64,000 bases of DNA from Polynucleobacter difficilis. Lineage in GTDB: Bacteria > Pseudomonadota > Gammaproteobacteria > Burkholderiales > Burkholderiaceae. Made by a program: the position numbers and the translations under genes. The notes below the pieces were generated by a model. That model was not told the DNA's origin. It saw nothing but the letters and a program-made list of their open reading frames with translations, and did not search any database. The stretch spans positions 1,736,001 to 1,800,000 of the forward strand of contig NZ_CP023276.1 of the NCBI RefSeq assembly GCF_003065365.1. The letters are read 5' to 3'. How positions within the stretch are numbered: position 1 is the first letter of the stretch; each line of letters opens with the position of its first letter. This document shows positions 33,088 through 42,379 of the stretch, piece after piece.

Positions 33088-33351
33088 TTAGTCCTCCTCC
33101 ACTTCAGCGCAATCGTATTCTTTGTCAAGGTTGTTCATGTAGTGCGCGTAGTAGGCAATGATCAGAACATAAGTCACTAAAGCGCCTTGTGCACCGACCC
33201 AAAAACTAAACGGCCATCCAAAAAAATTAAAGCTTAAATCACGGGCGTAATAGCCCACAACAAAGGTCACGATGAACCAGATGGCTAACAGAATTGCTGT
33301 CATCCGTAGGTTCTTAGACCAATATTGTTTATGCGATTCTGTTAATTGCAT
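33088..33351 (-). CDS. DUF4212 small subunit of the symporter
   Basis: Protein of 87 residues with two membrane segments (MTAILLAIWFIVTFVVGYYA and FWVGAQGALVTYVLIIAYYAHYMNNLD). DUF4212 proteins nearly always sit right before an SSS symporter as here, with two bases between the genes, and are taken to be a transporter subunit. GAGAAAC precedes the start. Confidence 0.88.
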   Translation of the reverse strand: MQLTESHKQYWSKNLRMTAILLAIWFIVTFVVGYYARDLSFNFFGWPFSFWVGAQGALVTYVLIIAYYAHYMNNLDKEYDCAEVEED

Positions 33352-33423
33352 AACAGTTTCTCCTTTAGTTAAAAAAATACATCTACTACTAATGCACTAC
33401 TTAATACACACTACTAAAAACCA

Positions 33424-33999
33424 CTAAACACCTAGACCGGTTTCCCGCTCCAACTGCTTAGCAAATTTGGGTTCAAATTCTTTGAGGTGACGAATAATTT
33501 TGGTGGCTTCTTCGGGCTGGTTGCGCTCGGCATACACCCGGGCCAGCTGGTACCACGCATAGGGGCTCATCGGCTGCAATTTGGTATTTTTCTTCAGGGC
33601 CTTGATAGCCTCGTCAAATCGCTGTAGCTGAATGAGTACCAAGCCAAGTCCATACCAGGCTTGGTCTAAATTTTCATTGAGCTTAATGGCTTGGCGAAAG
33701 CTATGTTCCGCATCCTGAACCTGCCCCATCTCTTCTTGTAAGAAGCCTAGGTTGTACCAAATGGCTTCAGAAACATCAGGCTTGAGTGTCAAGCGCTTGT
33801 AGTCCGCAATCGCACCCGCCTTATCCCCATGCTGGGTCTTCATATAAGCCAGGCTAGTTATGACGTAGTCGTCATGCGGAAAGCGGCGATTCATTTCCTC
33901 AAATACATCCATTGCTTGATTTTTTAAACCAAAGGTGATTAATGCACTTGCGCGCCACTTCAGTAAGTACCAATCGAGATTGCGTTTGTTTACTGGCAT
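33424..33999 (-). CDS. TPR-repeat protein
   Basis: Protein of 191 residues with about four tetratricopeptide repeats; the clearest are AIWYNLGFLQEEMGQVQDAEHSFRQAIKLN and QAWYGLGLVLIQLQRFDEAIKALKKN. No signal peptide, so cytoplasmic. It overlaps the end of the small membrane protein gene at 33990 by ten bases and precedes the symporter pair. Likely a protein-protein adaptor; partner unknown. Confidence 0.82.
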   Translation of the reverse strand: MPVNKRNLDWYLLKWRASALITFGLKNQAMDVFEEMNRRFPHDDYVITSLAYMKTQHGDKAGAIADYKRLTLKPDVSEAIWYNLGFLQEEMGQVQDAEHSFRQAIKLNENLDQAWYGLGLVLIQLQRFDEAIKALKKNTKLQPMSPYAWYQLARVYAERNQPEEATKIIRHLKEFEPKFAKQLERETGLGV

Positions 34000-34286
34000 A
34001 TTTCAATCCCGATGGAGATGCAGTGTTCGATCTTCGCTATGGTCACCGCAATATAGAGAACGCTAACAACGCAAAAAGCAACAAATGGAACTTGCCTGTC
34101 GAGAATCTGCTTGGGCGAAATGAAACGCGCAAGTAGAGTCCATGGCTTATTAATAATGCCGATCAATTGGTAGAACAAATTGGTGTCGCGCTTTTGTCCA
34201 GCCAATACATAAAGCAAGCCTTGGCCAATCAGACCCAAGCCGCCGATGTACAAAATCAACTGAGCGATATTCAAAAATAAAAGCAC
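33990..34286 (-). CDS. YggT-like small membrane protein
   Basis: Protein of 98 residues with two segments (LNIAQLILYIGGLGLIGQGLLYVLA and VAFCVVSVLYIAVTIAKIEHCI). The central IGIINKPWTLLARFISPKQILDRQ resembles the loop of YggT family proteins, but the match is loose. The TPR gene begins inside its 3' end. Confidence 0.65.
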   Translation of the reverse strand: MLLFLNIAQLILYIGGLGLIGQGLLYVLAGQKRDTNLFYQLIGIINKPWTLLARFISPKQILDRQVPFVAFCVVSVLYIAVTIAKIEHCISIGIEICQ

Positions 34287-34416
34287 TAAAAATCCTAAAA
34301 GTTACATTCCGACTCGGAACGCTTAGAAGTACAAGGATTATGGTGCTTATGGCAGGGTCGCCAAATCGGGGCTTTCCCCTATAAAACCGTGAAAAAATGA
34401 GGGTTTTAGAACTGGC

Positions 34417-35067
34417 TTAGCGCGGAATCCAGTTCGCCTGACGGGCAATATTCCGCAAGGATGGCCATGACCTGCCTTCCCGCTTTAAATAGGGCCAGAG
34501 GCGCATCAGGAGCTCAGCGGTGGCAAATGTGTCCGCGGCAGCTTGGTGGCGCACGGCGCACTCAATCCCAAAATACCCCAGCCAATCGTCTAATGCACGC
34601 AAACTAGGGTTTACCCCCGTAATCTTTGCTAAGGGCTCGATGTCGAGCCATTCATTGTGAAGTGGCTTTAGACCAGCCAATGCATAAGCGCGATTCAGCA
34701 TCGCCTCATCAAATGCCGAATGAAAGGCGAGCAATGGGCAATTACCGACCCAAGCCCGGAACTCCTCTAAGACTTCAATCGGAGGTCTGCCATCGGCCTG
34801 CGCCTGAGCGCCAATGTGGTGAACCAAAATATTGTCTTTGCTGCTGGGCAAATCTTGTTTGAGGACAGCCTCATAGCTATCGCCAATCACAATGGCGATG
34901 CGCTCAAAATCCGGGCTCACGTCCAGCGCCACCGCAGCAATTGCCAAAAGACGATCAGAGTGGGGGTTAAGGCCGCTGGTTTCCACATCGAGCACAATCC
35001 AGCGGCGCACTTCGGGCCGCTTCCTTTTAAAAAGAGATTGCAAGCCATCAAAGAAACTAGCGAACAT
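34417..35067 (-). CDS. DEDDh 3'-5' exonuclease (DnaQ-like)
   Basis: Protein of 216 residues. Exo motifs: IVLDVETSGLNPHSDRLLAIAAVAL (Exo I, Asp-x-Glu), FHSAFDEAMLNRAYAL (Exo II) and VRHQAAADTFATAELLMRL (Exo III with His and Asp). It overlaps the DUF294 gene by 11 bases; this exonuclease-DUF294 pair is common next to acetate-type symporters. Substrate unknown; it is not the polymerase III epsilon subunit by context. Confidence 0.85.
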   Translation of the reverse strand: MFASFFDGLQSLFKRKRPEVRRWIVLDVETSGLNPHSDRLLAIAAVALDVSPDFERIAIVIGDSYEAVLKQDLPSSKDNILVHHIGAQAQADGRPPIEVLEEFRAWVGNCPLLAFHSAFDEAMLNRAYALAGLKPLHNEWLDIEPLAKITGVNPSLRALDDWLGYFGIECAVRHQAAADTFATAELLMRLWPYLKREGRSWPSLRNIARQANWIPR

Positions 35068-36961
35068 AATCCAGCTGCAAATGTTGCTGCAAAGCGCGCA
35101 CCTTGAGTAGCGACTCTTTGAGGATGCTGCGATCCACTGAGTTCAGCTGCTTGATATCAATCGTATTAGGGTTGCCCTTAATCGTGGTCTCGCTAATTTG
35201 CACGGCGAGGCGCTGGGTTTGTAAAAACTCAAATGCCGTAATCCAAGCGGCGCTTTCTGCTTCAGGGACATTGAGCGCATGACCCACCGCAGCCAAACGC
35301 TCCCGCGTATTAACCGCCTCAATACCATGCGCTAGAGAATAAATACGCGCCGCATCGACCATCAATGCAGTGCCTTGCAATTTCAGATCGATGATTTCTT
35401 GACCATCGATCTCAGTCGGCTCAATCGCGCCAAGCCAATTCAGCGGCACCCGTGAATTTAAGGCATTTTCGGCCAGCAATTTAATAAAGCGCGGTATGGC
35501 CGCGGCTTTTACGCGTACTAGCTCTTTTAACGGAATCAATAAATCAGCATTGCCAGCAAGCGCACGGAGATCAAAAAAGATGCTGGCTTTTAACAAGTCT
35601 TCTGGATTGCCTTGTTCGATCCAACGATCAAAACGATTAAGCCATTCTTGCTGCGATAAACAAAGCTCTGGATTGCTGGCCATGATGTTGCCTTTGCACA
35701 GCGGATATCCGCAAGCATCGAGGGCTTCATTCACTTCCCGAGCGAACCGAAGATAAATCACACGCTGTGCCTCATCCTCCCCATCGGCATATACCAAGGC
35801 ATTGTCTTGATCGGTTGCAATGGTTTGCTCACTTCGCCCCTCGGAGCCCAAGGCAATCCAGGCAAAGCGACTACGGTTCAATTGGTAGCGCTCGGCAGTT
35901 AAGGTAATCAGCTGCTCGGTCAGCACATCATTTAAGTGACTAATCAGGGCTGTGAGTTGGCGGGCCTGAACACCCTGCCCCAAAAGATTACGTGCAAAGG
36001 TCCGAATGTCATTGGCGCATTTTTTCAAACCCTGCAGATCATCGGCAGCACGAATAGCGCTACTGATATTACTGAGTGATAAACGCTGCAAGGAAAACAA
36101 ATCCCGCTCTGAAATAATTCCAACTAAACGGCCGCGATCCAAAATCGGTAAGTGGCGAATGTTAAAACGCGACATCAATAGGCCGGCCATCTCAGCTGTA
36201 TCGTCGACACTTAAGGTTTTTACTCCGGTTGACATCACACTTGAAATGGGTGTGTTGAGATCTAAATTGCTCAGGGTCACACGTGACAAGACGTCGTAGC
36301 GGGTCAAGATGCCGACGATGGTTTGCTCATCCTCGCAAACCAGAATCGACCCGACTTTTCTCTCGTGGATTAATGTGAGTGCTTCACGCAGAGGGGTATT
36401 GGGGCTAGTGGTTAGCGGCTTTTTTAAGCGCAAATCACCTAGGCGACTTTCCAAGGATTGTTCTGCTAGAGCCTGTGAGGCAAAGGAGTTGCGCAAGGCC
36501 GTTCGGGATTCTTGAAGCAAACCCCAAATACGATTGCTTAAAAAATCACTGAAGGGTTTGGATTGGGCTTGCAACTGGCGCATCGCTGTGACCGGGAAGA
36601 GCAAACAAAAACAGTCGTCTACTGCACTATAGATAGTGGAAACAGGCCGATTTGCAAAGGCCGAGCCAATCGAAAACAAGCTGCCTGCTTCTAATTGAAA
36701 AGCGGTTTCTTCAATCCCAGGGATATCACGACGCCCCGATACGCGACCCTGCCGTAATAGATAGAGGAATTGAGGAGGACCATCGGCCGGCGCAAGAATG
36801 CGCTCTTTGGGCGCAAAGTAGGCCTCACGCGATTGCTTCAGAAAAAAATCAACGTCAGCTTCGGCCATTTTGGAAAATGGCAAGCTTTGCATCACCTGTT
36901 GCCGTAAGTTTTGCACCAGGCTATGGGAAGAAGAAGTATGTTGCGAGTCTTGCCCTGTCAT
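35057..36961 (-). CDS. cNMP-binding / CBS / DUF294 nucleotidyltransferase-like protein
   Basis: Protein of 634 residues. Domains: cyclic-nucleotide-binding-like fold at about 25-150; two CBS motifs at about 175-300 (LTLIHERKVGSILVCEDEQ and MSRFNIRHLPILDRGRLVGIISERDLF); DUF294 nucleotidyltransferase at about 320-460 with GSEGRSEQTIATDQDNALVY, which holds the GS and DxD-like residues; C-terminal DUF294 helical domain. Probably a cytoplasmic regulator, resembling signal-transduction proteins tied to carbon uptake. Overlaps the exonuclease gene. Confidence 0.87.
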   Translation of the reverse strand: MTGQDSQHTSSSHSLVQNLRQQVMQSLPFSKMAEADVDFFLKQSREAYFAPKERILAPADGPPQFLYLLRQGRVSGRRDIPGIEETAFQLEAGSLFSIGSAFANRPVSTIYSAVDDCFCLLFPVTAMRQLQAQSKPFSDFLSNRIWGLLQESRTALRNSFASQALAEQSLESRLGDLRLKKPLTTSPNTPLREALTLIHERKVGSILVCEDEQTIVGILTRYDVLSRVTLSNLDLNTPISSVMSTGVKTLSVDDTAEMAGLLMSRFNIRHLPILDRGRLVGIISERDLFSLQRLSLSNISSAIRAADDLQGLKKCANDIRTFARNLLGQGVQARQLTALISHLNDVLTEQLITLTAERYQLNRSRFAWIALGSEGRSEQTIATDQDNALVYADGEDEAQRVIYLRFAREVNEALDACGYPLCKGNIMASNPELCLSQQEWLNRFDRWIEQGNPEDLLKASIFFDLRALAGNADLLIPLKELVRVKAAAIPRFIKLLAENALNSRVPLNWLGAIEPTEIDGQEIIDLKLQGTALMVDAARIYSLAHGIEAVNTRERLAAVGHALNVPEAESAAWITAFEFLQTQRLAVQISETTIKGNPNTIDIKQLNSVDRSILKESLLKVRALQQHLQLDYVR

Positions 36962-37111
36962 TCGTCAATGCGCTTGTGCGTTAGTAAGCTGTCTACGGGG
37001 AATGTCCTGAAATTAAATACAAAGCCAATCAAGTCCCTACAAATCATCATATGTTCATTTGACTGACTTATCAATACAATAGAAATACTTTGATATAGCC
37101 AGGCAGCCACC

Positions 37112-38371
37112 ATGAACCCCACTACCGTCAACATCGTCAGCAGCGTTATTTTTGCCTTGGCGATTATTCATACCTTTTCCACCGCCTTTTTTGAGGGTTT
37201 GGCACATAAGCAACCCAATCACGCTGGGGTATGGCATTTGCTGGGTGAAGTGGAAGTGGTGTTTGGATTTTGGGCCATGGTCCTGGTTTCCTTCTTTTTT
37301 ATTTACACCGGATCCGATGCCACGATTGCCTATTTAGAGAAACTCAACTTTACCGAGCCGCTCTTTGTATTTGTAATCATGATCATTGCGGCAAGTAAAC
37401 CGGTTCTCGAGTTTTGCCTATTCTTGGTATTGCGTATCACCGCCATTCTGCCGGTTAAAAAGTCGGTAGGCTTTCTGTGGGTCACGCTCACCCTCGTGCC
37501 GCTGTTGGGCTCCTTTATTACGGAACCGGCTGCCATGACGGTTGCCGCCTTACTGCTGCGTGACTACTATTTTTCTAAACGCATTTCACCCAAGTTGATG
37601 TACGCCGGACTAGCGGTACTCTTTGTCAACATCTCGATTGGTGGCGCCCTCACTCCCTATGCAGCGCCTCCCATTTTGATGGTGGCCAGCACCTGGAACT
37701 GGGACCTGTGGTTCATGCTGGAAAACTTTGGCTGGCGCTCTGCCGTAGCGGTTACGGCCAACTCCACTTTGCTGGCATTCTTGTTTTACAAAGAGCTACG
37801 TGGTTTCAATATCCAGCCGAATGAAAAGAAAATTGACGCCATTCCAGTGAGCGTGATTTTCATTCACTTAGCCTTCTTGGTGGCAGTAGTCATTTCAGTA
37901 CACCACTCGGTTTTATTCATGGGCTTGTTTTTATTCTTTGTGGGCTACACCACAGCCTATGCACGCTATCAAAATAAGCTCATCATTCGCGAGAGTTTGC
38001 TGGTTGCATTTTTCTTAGCAGGACTCGTTGTATTAGGTAGCCAACAAAAATGGTGGCTGCAACCGCTACTGATTAATCTCGATTCAACGACGGTCTACTA
38101 TGGCGCCACGGTTCTAACCGCCATCACGGATAACGCAGCACTGACCTATTTAGGTTCACTGGTCGAAGGCTTGTCCGATGAGTTTAAGTATTCACTGGTA
38201 GCGGGCGCCCTCACCGGTGGCGGTTTAACCGTGATCGCCAATGCGCCCAATCCAGCCGGCTACTCTATTCTGAAATCCAGTTTTCATGAGGGCACAATTA
38301 GTCCGCTGTATTTGTTTTTATACGCCGTACCACCGACGATCATTGCCATCATTGCCTTCCGCTTTATTTAA
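37112..38371 (+). CDS. Putative Na+/H+ antiporter (PF07399-like)
   Basis: Membrane protein of 419 residues with about eleven segments. The block PLLGSFITEPAAMTVAALLLRDYYF and the mirror block GATVLTAITDNAALTYLGSLV, followed by GALTGGGLTVIANAPNPAGYSIL, are typical of the putative Na+/H+ antiporter family related to the ion-transporter superfamily. Substrate not proven. It is the first gene of a plus-strand run with the dehalogenase-like and dedA genes (11- and 30-base gaps). Confidence 0.82.
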   Translation: MNPTTVNIVSSVIFALAIIHTFSTAFFEGLAHKQPNHAGVWHLLGEVEVVFGFWAMVLVSFFFIYTGSDATIAYLEKLNFTEPLFVFVIMIIAASKPVLEFCLFLVLRITAILPVKKSVGFLWVTLTLVPLLGSFITEPAAMTVAALLLRDYYFSKRISPKLMYAGLAVLFVNISIGGALTPYAAPPILMVASTWNWDLWFMLENFGWRSAVAVTANSTLLAFLFYKELRGFNIQPNEKKIDAIPVSVIFIHLAFLVAVVISVHHSVLFMGLFLFFVGYTTAYARYQNKLIIRESLLVAFFLAGLVVLGSQQKWWLQPLLINLDSTTVYYGATVLTAITDNAALTYLGSLVEGLSDEFKYSLVAGALTGGGLTVIANAPNPAGYSILKSSFHEGTISPLYLFLYAVPPTIIAIIAFRFI

Positions 38372-38382
38372 GGTATTGCCAC

Positions 38383-39066
38383 ATGCCTAAGCTGATTGCA
38401 TTTGATGCCTATGGCACCCTCCTCGATGTGTACTCGATGGGGGTCTTGGCAGAAAACCTCTTTCCAGGTCAGGGGCAGTCCTTGTGTGTGCTCTGGCGTG
38501 ATCGCCAAATTGAATACACCCGCCTGATTACGATGAGCGATCCTACAGGATCAACGCACTATCAATCCTTCTGGGATCTCACCATTGCAGCGCTGCGTTT
38601 TTCCTGCAAGCGCCTCGCAATTCCACTAAACCAAGATCAGGAAGCGCAGCTGATGGGGCAATACGCCAAGTTAAGCGCTTTCCCGGAATGCCAAGCAACG
38701 CTGAGTCAGATTAAACAAGCAGGGATCGCTACGGCAGTACTCTCGAACGGCAATCAAGCCATGCTGTCCAAGGCATTGCAAGCGAATCAACTCGATACCC
38801 TTTTGGATCGCGTCATCTCGGTTGATGAAGTGCGCCAATTTAAAGTAAGCCCTGCTAGTTATGGTTTATTAACCAGCCATTTTGGATGTGCGCCCAAAGA
38901 CATTTTGTTTGTTTCCAGTAATGCCTGGGATGTGATTGGCGCTGGCTGGTTTGGGCTGACGACCTTTTGGGTGAATCGCCAAAATCTGCCTTTTGAAGAA
39001 ATCGGTCCCAAGCCCACTTATACTGGCGCTAACTTAAATGACGTGCTAGCCGCATTACCTACGTAA
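38383..39066 (+). CDS. Type II haloacid dehalogenase-like hydrolase
   Basis: HAD-superfamily protein of 227 residues. Nucleophile in FDAYGTLLDV, Arg in LWRDRQIEYTRL, VLSNGNQAML, the Lys in FKVSPASYGLL and VSSNAWDVIGA are the residues that define type II (S)-2-haloacid dehalogenases. The fit is good enough that activity on 2-haloacids is plausible, but many such genes serve other phosphatase-like roles. Confidence 0.85.
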   Translation: MPKLIAFDAYGTLLDVYSMGVLAENLFPGQGQSLCVLWRDRQIEYTRLITMSDPTGSTHYQSFWDLTIAALRFSCKRLAIPLNQDQEAQLMGQYAKLSAFPECQATLSQIKQAGIATAVLSNGNQAMLSKALQANQLDTLLDRVISVDEVRQFKVSPASYGLLTSHFGCAPKDILFVSSNAWDVIGAGWFGLTTFWVNRQNLPFEEIGPKPTYTGANLNDVLAALPT

Positions 39067-39096
39067 CGCGATGTAACGGCTCACCAAAGGATCGTC

Positions 39097-39756
39097 TTGG
39101 AATTTTCTACCCTCATCGATTTATTTCTGCACCTCGATAAAAATTTAGCAATCGTTGCGAATGAATGGGGCGTTTGGATTTATGTCCTGCTGTTTGCCAT
39201 CATCTTTGTCGAGACCGGCTTTGTGGTGATGCCTTTTTTGCCAGGGGATTCTTTACTCTTTGTAGCAGGTGCACTGTGCGCAGTCGGCGGCATGGATTTA
39301 TATGTTCTGATGGCATTGCTCACCACAGCAGCCATCTTAGGTGACGCCCTCAATTATTCGATTGGTCGCTTTATTGGTAATAAGGTTTTCTCTTGGGAAA
39401 GCTCACGCTGGTTTAATCGCAAAGCATTTGATCAGGCGCACGCCTTTTATGAAAAGTATGGCCCCATCACGATTGTCTTGGGTCGCTTTATGCCCTTCAT
39501 TCGCACCTTTGCTCCCTTTGTTGCTGGCGTTGCGCACATGCGTTACCCCATCTTTGCTTTTTACAATGTCATTGGTGGGATCCTGTGGGTCTGCAGCTTA
39601 ACCGCATTGGGCTACTGGATTGGAGAGCACCCTTGGGTGAAAGCCAACTTCTCCCTTGTGGCTCTGGCCATGATTATTATTCCCGGCTTACCGGCGCTGT
39701 GGATCTTTAGTAAAGAAGTGTTCAAGAAAATTCAGGCGCGGCGGCGCTTGCATTAA
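39097..39756 (+). CDS. DedA family membrane protein
   Basis: Protein of 219 residues, TTG start with AAAGGATC upstream. DedA marks: VFVETGFVVMPFLPGDSLLFVAG (with the acidic and proline residues), GRFIGNKVFSWESSRWFN and GRFMPFIRTFAPFVAGVAHMRY with the functional arginines. DedA proteins flip undecaprenyl phosphate or other lipids and support envelope homeostasis. Confidence 0.9.
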   Translation: MEFSTLIDLFLHLDKNLAIVANEWGVWIYVLLFAIIFVETGFVVMPFLPGDSLLFVAGALCAVGGMDLYVLMALLTTAAILGDALNYSIGRFIGNKVFSWESSRWFNRKAFDQAHAFYEKYGPITIVLGRFMPFIRTFAPFVAGVAHMRYPIFAFYNVIGGILWVCSLTALGYWIGEHPWVKANFSLVALAMIIIPGLPALWIFSKEVFKKIQARRRLH

Positions 39757-39874
39757 TCCAAATACTTGCCCTTATAGGGCCATAAAGCCCAATTTATATG
39801 CCCCAACGCCGTAAAAACAGCATTGGGAAGCCTGATAGGGGGAAATGAACCGAATTTGCTACAATTTAACGCTT

Positions 39875-39951
39875 GGCGATTTAGCTCAGTTGGTTAGAGC
39901 GATGGAATCATAATCCACAGGTCCGGGGTTCGAATCCCTGAATCGCCACCA
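39875..39951 (+). tRNA. tRNA with CAU anticodon, tRNA-Met (elongator) likely
   Basis: 77-nt cloverleaf with encoded CCA. Acceptor GGCGATT pairs AATCGCC; D-arm GCTC/GAGC; anticodon loop ATCATAA gives CAU at 34-36; T-arm CGGGG-TTCGAAT-CCCTG. The first acceptor pair G-C and discriminator A exclude the initiator type. CAU is also used by the lysidine-modified tRNA-Ile2, which I cannot fully exclude. A terminator follows. Confidence 0.9.
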
Positions 39952-39958
39952 CATTTAG

Positions 39959-39988
39959 AAGCCACTGCTACCTTGCAGTGGCTTTTTC
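39959..39988 (+). terminator. Rho-independent terminator of the tRNA gene
   Basis: AAGCCACTGC (39959-39968) pairs with GCAGTGGCTT (39975-39984), six-base loop, followed by TTTCTTT. It begins eight bases after the tRNA CCA end. Confidence 0.9.
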
Positions 39989-39997
39989 TTTGGGGCA

Positions 39998-40624
39998 CTA
40001 GTCCCATAAATCACCTTGCATCTCTCGCTTCATGATTGCTCGGACTTGATCAGCAATTGATGTTTCTTGCTTTCCTGGCAAAAGATTGATCGCATTACCA
40101 GCCATCAATTTTCCTGGCGTGATGACGCGCATATACCAACCGCAATGCCCAGATTGCAGCATTGCTTTGGCAGCGCCTTTGTAGCGCATTTTTGCATTGA
40201 ACTTAAAGCACGGCTCCCGAAGCTTGGTCACGATAAATTCGAGATCGCCAATCTGCAGCGTGTCGCCCACAAATACATCCGCTTCCAATAAACCCGTAAT
40301 GGTGAAGTTCTCGCCCATCGCTCCGGGCTGCAAATCAAATGGCGTTTTTAGTTCACGTAATAACAGTGCATTCCAAAATGGATAGTGCTCGCGTGGATAA
40401 ACGTAAATGGCTTTCTCAATCCCGCCATGTACCGTCAAGTCGGCCTGTTCGTCACCAATTACGCCTAAGGCATTGATGTCGACTGGGCTTGCTTGGTCTA
40501 TGTTGCTGATGCTGCTCTTTTTAATGCCAGACATCACCACGGTGCGGTCTAGGTGCTGGTTCGCAAATAAGGGACCTGCTTTGCCGCTGTTAATCGAGAT
40601 TAATCGCATTGTTAATAGCGGCAA
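39998..40624 (-). CDS. MOSC domain protein (YiiM-like)
   Basis: Protein of 208 residues. The MOSC core is clear: DLTVHGGIEKAIYVYPREHYPFW, GAMGENFTITGLLEADVFVGDTLQIGD and the cysteine region VTKLREPCFKFNAKM. YiiM-type proteins are molybdenum-cofactor reductases acting on N-hydroxylated bases. moaC in this window belongs to cofactor synthesis. An inner ATG at 40609 (MRLISIN) is an equally good start. Confidence 0.87.
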   Translation of the reverse strand: MPLLTMRLISINSGKAGPLFANQHLDRTVVMSGIKKSSISNIDQASPVDINALGVIGDEQADLTVHGGIEKAIYVYPREHYPFWNALLLRELKTPFDLQPGAMGENFTITGLLEADVFVGDTLQIGDLEFIVTKLREPCFKFNAKMRYKGAAKAMLQSGHCGWYMRVITPGKLMAGNAINLLPGKQETSIADQVRAIMKREMQGDLWD

Positions 40625-40926
40625 CGCGCTTCACTTTTGTACTTAGTGAAATACACCACTAAATCAGCCTCTGATTTGTATTGGGTGTAGTAAATGCGAG
40701 CCCTGGCATTGCTTTTGTATTTAGTGAAAAACCAAACACCCGGGTCATTCTCACTTTGGTAAGGCGTTTCATACACAATGCAATTGGCTTCGGATTTGTA
40801 TTGCGTCACAAATACCTTGGCATTGGCCTCGGATGGATAGCTAGTGATATAAATCGGGGCTGCAATCACTTGCGTACCGGTAGCGCCTAAGAAAAGCAGT
40901 GTGCAAAGCCAAATGGATCTGTTCAT
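40612..40926 (-). CDS. Secreted short-repeat protein (DUF6150-like)
   Basis: Protein of 104 residues with signal peptide MNRSIWLCTLLFLGATGTQVIA and then about seven repeats of 12-15 residues of the form (V/I)(Y/F)xTxYxSEAxxx (SYPSEANAKVFV, QYKSEANCIVYE, PYQSENDPGVWFF, and so on). I recall this pattern as the DUF6150 family; function unknown. Its 3' end abuts or overlaps the start of the MOSC gene. Confidence 0.75.
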   Translation of the reverse strand: MNRSIWLCTLLFLGATGTQVIAAPIYITSYPSEANAKVFVTQYKSEANCIVYETPYQSENDPGVWFFTKYKSNARARIYYTQYKSEADLVVYFTKYKSEARCRY

Positions 40927-41027
40927 GGTTTAACTATCTTACGGGCAGTCGCAGTCTTTTTGCTAGCAAGGGGGGTGATTTCCCGTAAAATTGCAAATCG
41001 CCCCCAGTTATAAACCTGAAACGGCAT

Positions 41028-42374
41028 ATGAAAAAACTGTATATCAAAACCTTCGGCTGTCAAATGAACGAGTACGACTCGGAAAAGATGGCCGATGTCT
41101 TGCATGCCAATGATGGCATGACTGCCACCAATGACCCCGCTGAAGCCGACGTCATTTTGCTCAACACCTGCTCGATTCGGGAAAAAGCCGAAGACAAGGT
41201 ATTTTCTGACTTGGGTCGTCTGCGTGAACTGAAAAAACTCAAGCCTGAATTATTAATTGGTGTGGGCGGCTGCGTTGCGAGCCAAGAGGGACAGCAAATC
41301 ATTAGCCGTGCACCGTATGTGGATGTGGTCTTTGGCCCTCAAACCCTACATCGCCTGCCCGACTTAATTGCCAAGCGATTGTCCAGCGGCGTTTCTCAGG
41401 TTGATATCTCTTTTCCGGAGATCGAGAAGTTCGATCATTTACCTGCATCGCGGCAGACCCGCGGCTCTGCCTTTGTGTCCATTATGGAAGGCTGCTCCAA
41501 ATACTGCAGCTATTGTGTTGTGCCCTATACCCGCGGCGAAGAAGTATCGCGCCCCTTCGATGATGTACTAACCGAAGTAGCAGGGCTTGCTGCGCAAGGT
41601 GTGAAAGAAATCGTATTACTCGGTCAAAACGTGAATGCCTATATCGGCAAGATGGGCAAGACGAATGAGCTGGCCGATTTTGCCCTCTTAATTGAGTACA
41701 TTGCCGAGATACCGGGAGTTGAGCGCATTCGCTTTACTACTAGCCACCCCAAAGAATTTACCCAGCGCCTCATTGATGTGTATGCCAAAGTGCCGAAATT
41801 AGTGAGTCACCTGCATCTGCCCGTGCAGCATGCCTCTGATTCGGTTTTATCAGCGATGAAGCGCGGCTATACCGTGTTGGAATTTAAGAGCATTATTCGC
41901 CGCATGCGCGCCGTCCGTCCCGACCTGTGCCTCTCCAGTGATTTTATTGTCGGCTTCCCCGGGGAAACCGATGCTGATTTTGAAAAGCTCTTAAGCCTGG
42001 TGACCGAATTGGAATTTGATAACAGTTACTGCTTTATCTTTAGCCCTCGTCCTGGTACCCCAGCGGCCAACCTAGCGGACGATACCCCTTATCCTGTGAA
42101 ACTGAAACGCCTGCAGACTTTATTGGCGTTAATTGATTCTCAGGCAGAGCGGATTAGCAAAGCAATGCTAGGCAAAGAAGAGCGTGTGCTCATTGAAGGC
42201 ATTGCTAAAGACGGCATTAACTTGCAAGGCCGTACTGAAAACAACCGGGTGATACACATTCCAGCCGGGATTGAGGAAATGGATTCCTTGATTGGGACAA
42301 TGATGGATATTCGGATCACGGAAGTATTGGCACATACCCTTCGGGGCGAGCGTGTCAACGCACTCGTACATTAA
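41028..42374 (+). CDS. miaB: tRNA-2-methylthio-N6-isopentenyladenosine synthase
   Basis: Radical-SAM methylthiotransferase of 448 residues that adds the 2-methylthio group to i6A37 of tRNA. N-terminal UPF0004 domain [23 protein letters not shown] with its cysteines, radical-SAM cluster [18 protein letters not shown] (C-x3-C-x2-C) and C-terminal TRAM domain. It heads a tight operon with ybeY, ybeX and lnt. Confidence 0.96.
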   Translation: MKKLYIKTFGCQMNEYDSEKMADVLHANDGMTATNDPAEADVILLNTCSIREKAEDKVFSDLGRLRELKKLKPELLIGVGGCVASQEGQQIISRAPYVDVVFGPQTLHRLPDLIAKRLSSGVSQVDISFPEIEKFDHLPASRQTRGSAFVSIMEGCSKYCSYCVVPYTRGEEVSRPFDDVLTEVAGLAAQGVKEIVLLGQNVNAYIGKMGKTNELADFALLIEYIAEIPGVERIRFTTSHPKEFTQRLIDVYAKVPKLVSHLHLPVQHASDSVLSAMKRGYTVLEFKSIIRRMRAVRPDLCLSSDFIVGFPGETDADFEKLLSLVTELEFDNSYCFIFSPRPGTPAANLADDTPYPVKLKRLQTLLALIDSQAERISKAMLGKEERVLIEGIAKDGINLQGRTENNRVIHIPAGIEEMDSLIGTMMDIRITEVLAHTLRGERVNALVH

Positions 42375-42379
42375 TTTGC

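Noticed and set aside
38383..39066. Catabolic cluster for halogenated acids
   Set aside because: Only a single dehalogenase-like gene is present, between an antiporter and dedA, with no transporter or regulator for haloacids.
39875..39951. tRNA gene as an attachment site for a mobile element
   Set aside because: No integrase and no repeat of the tRNA 3' end occur in its neighbourhood; the flanks are core genes.
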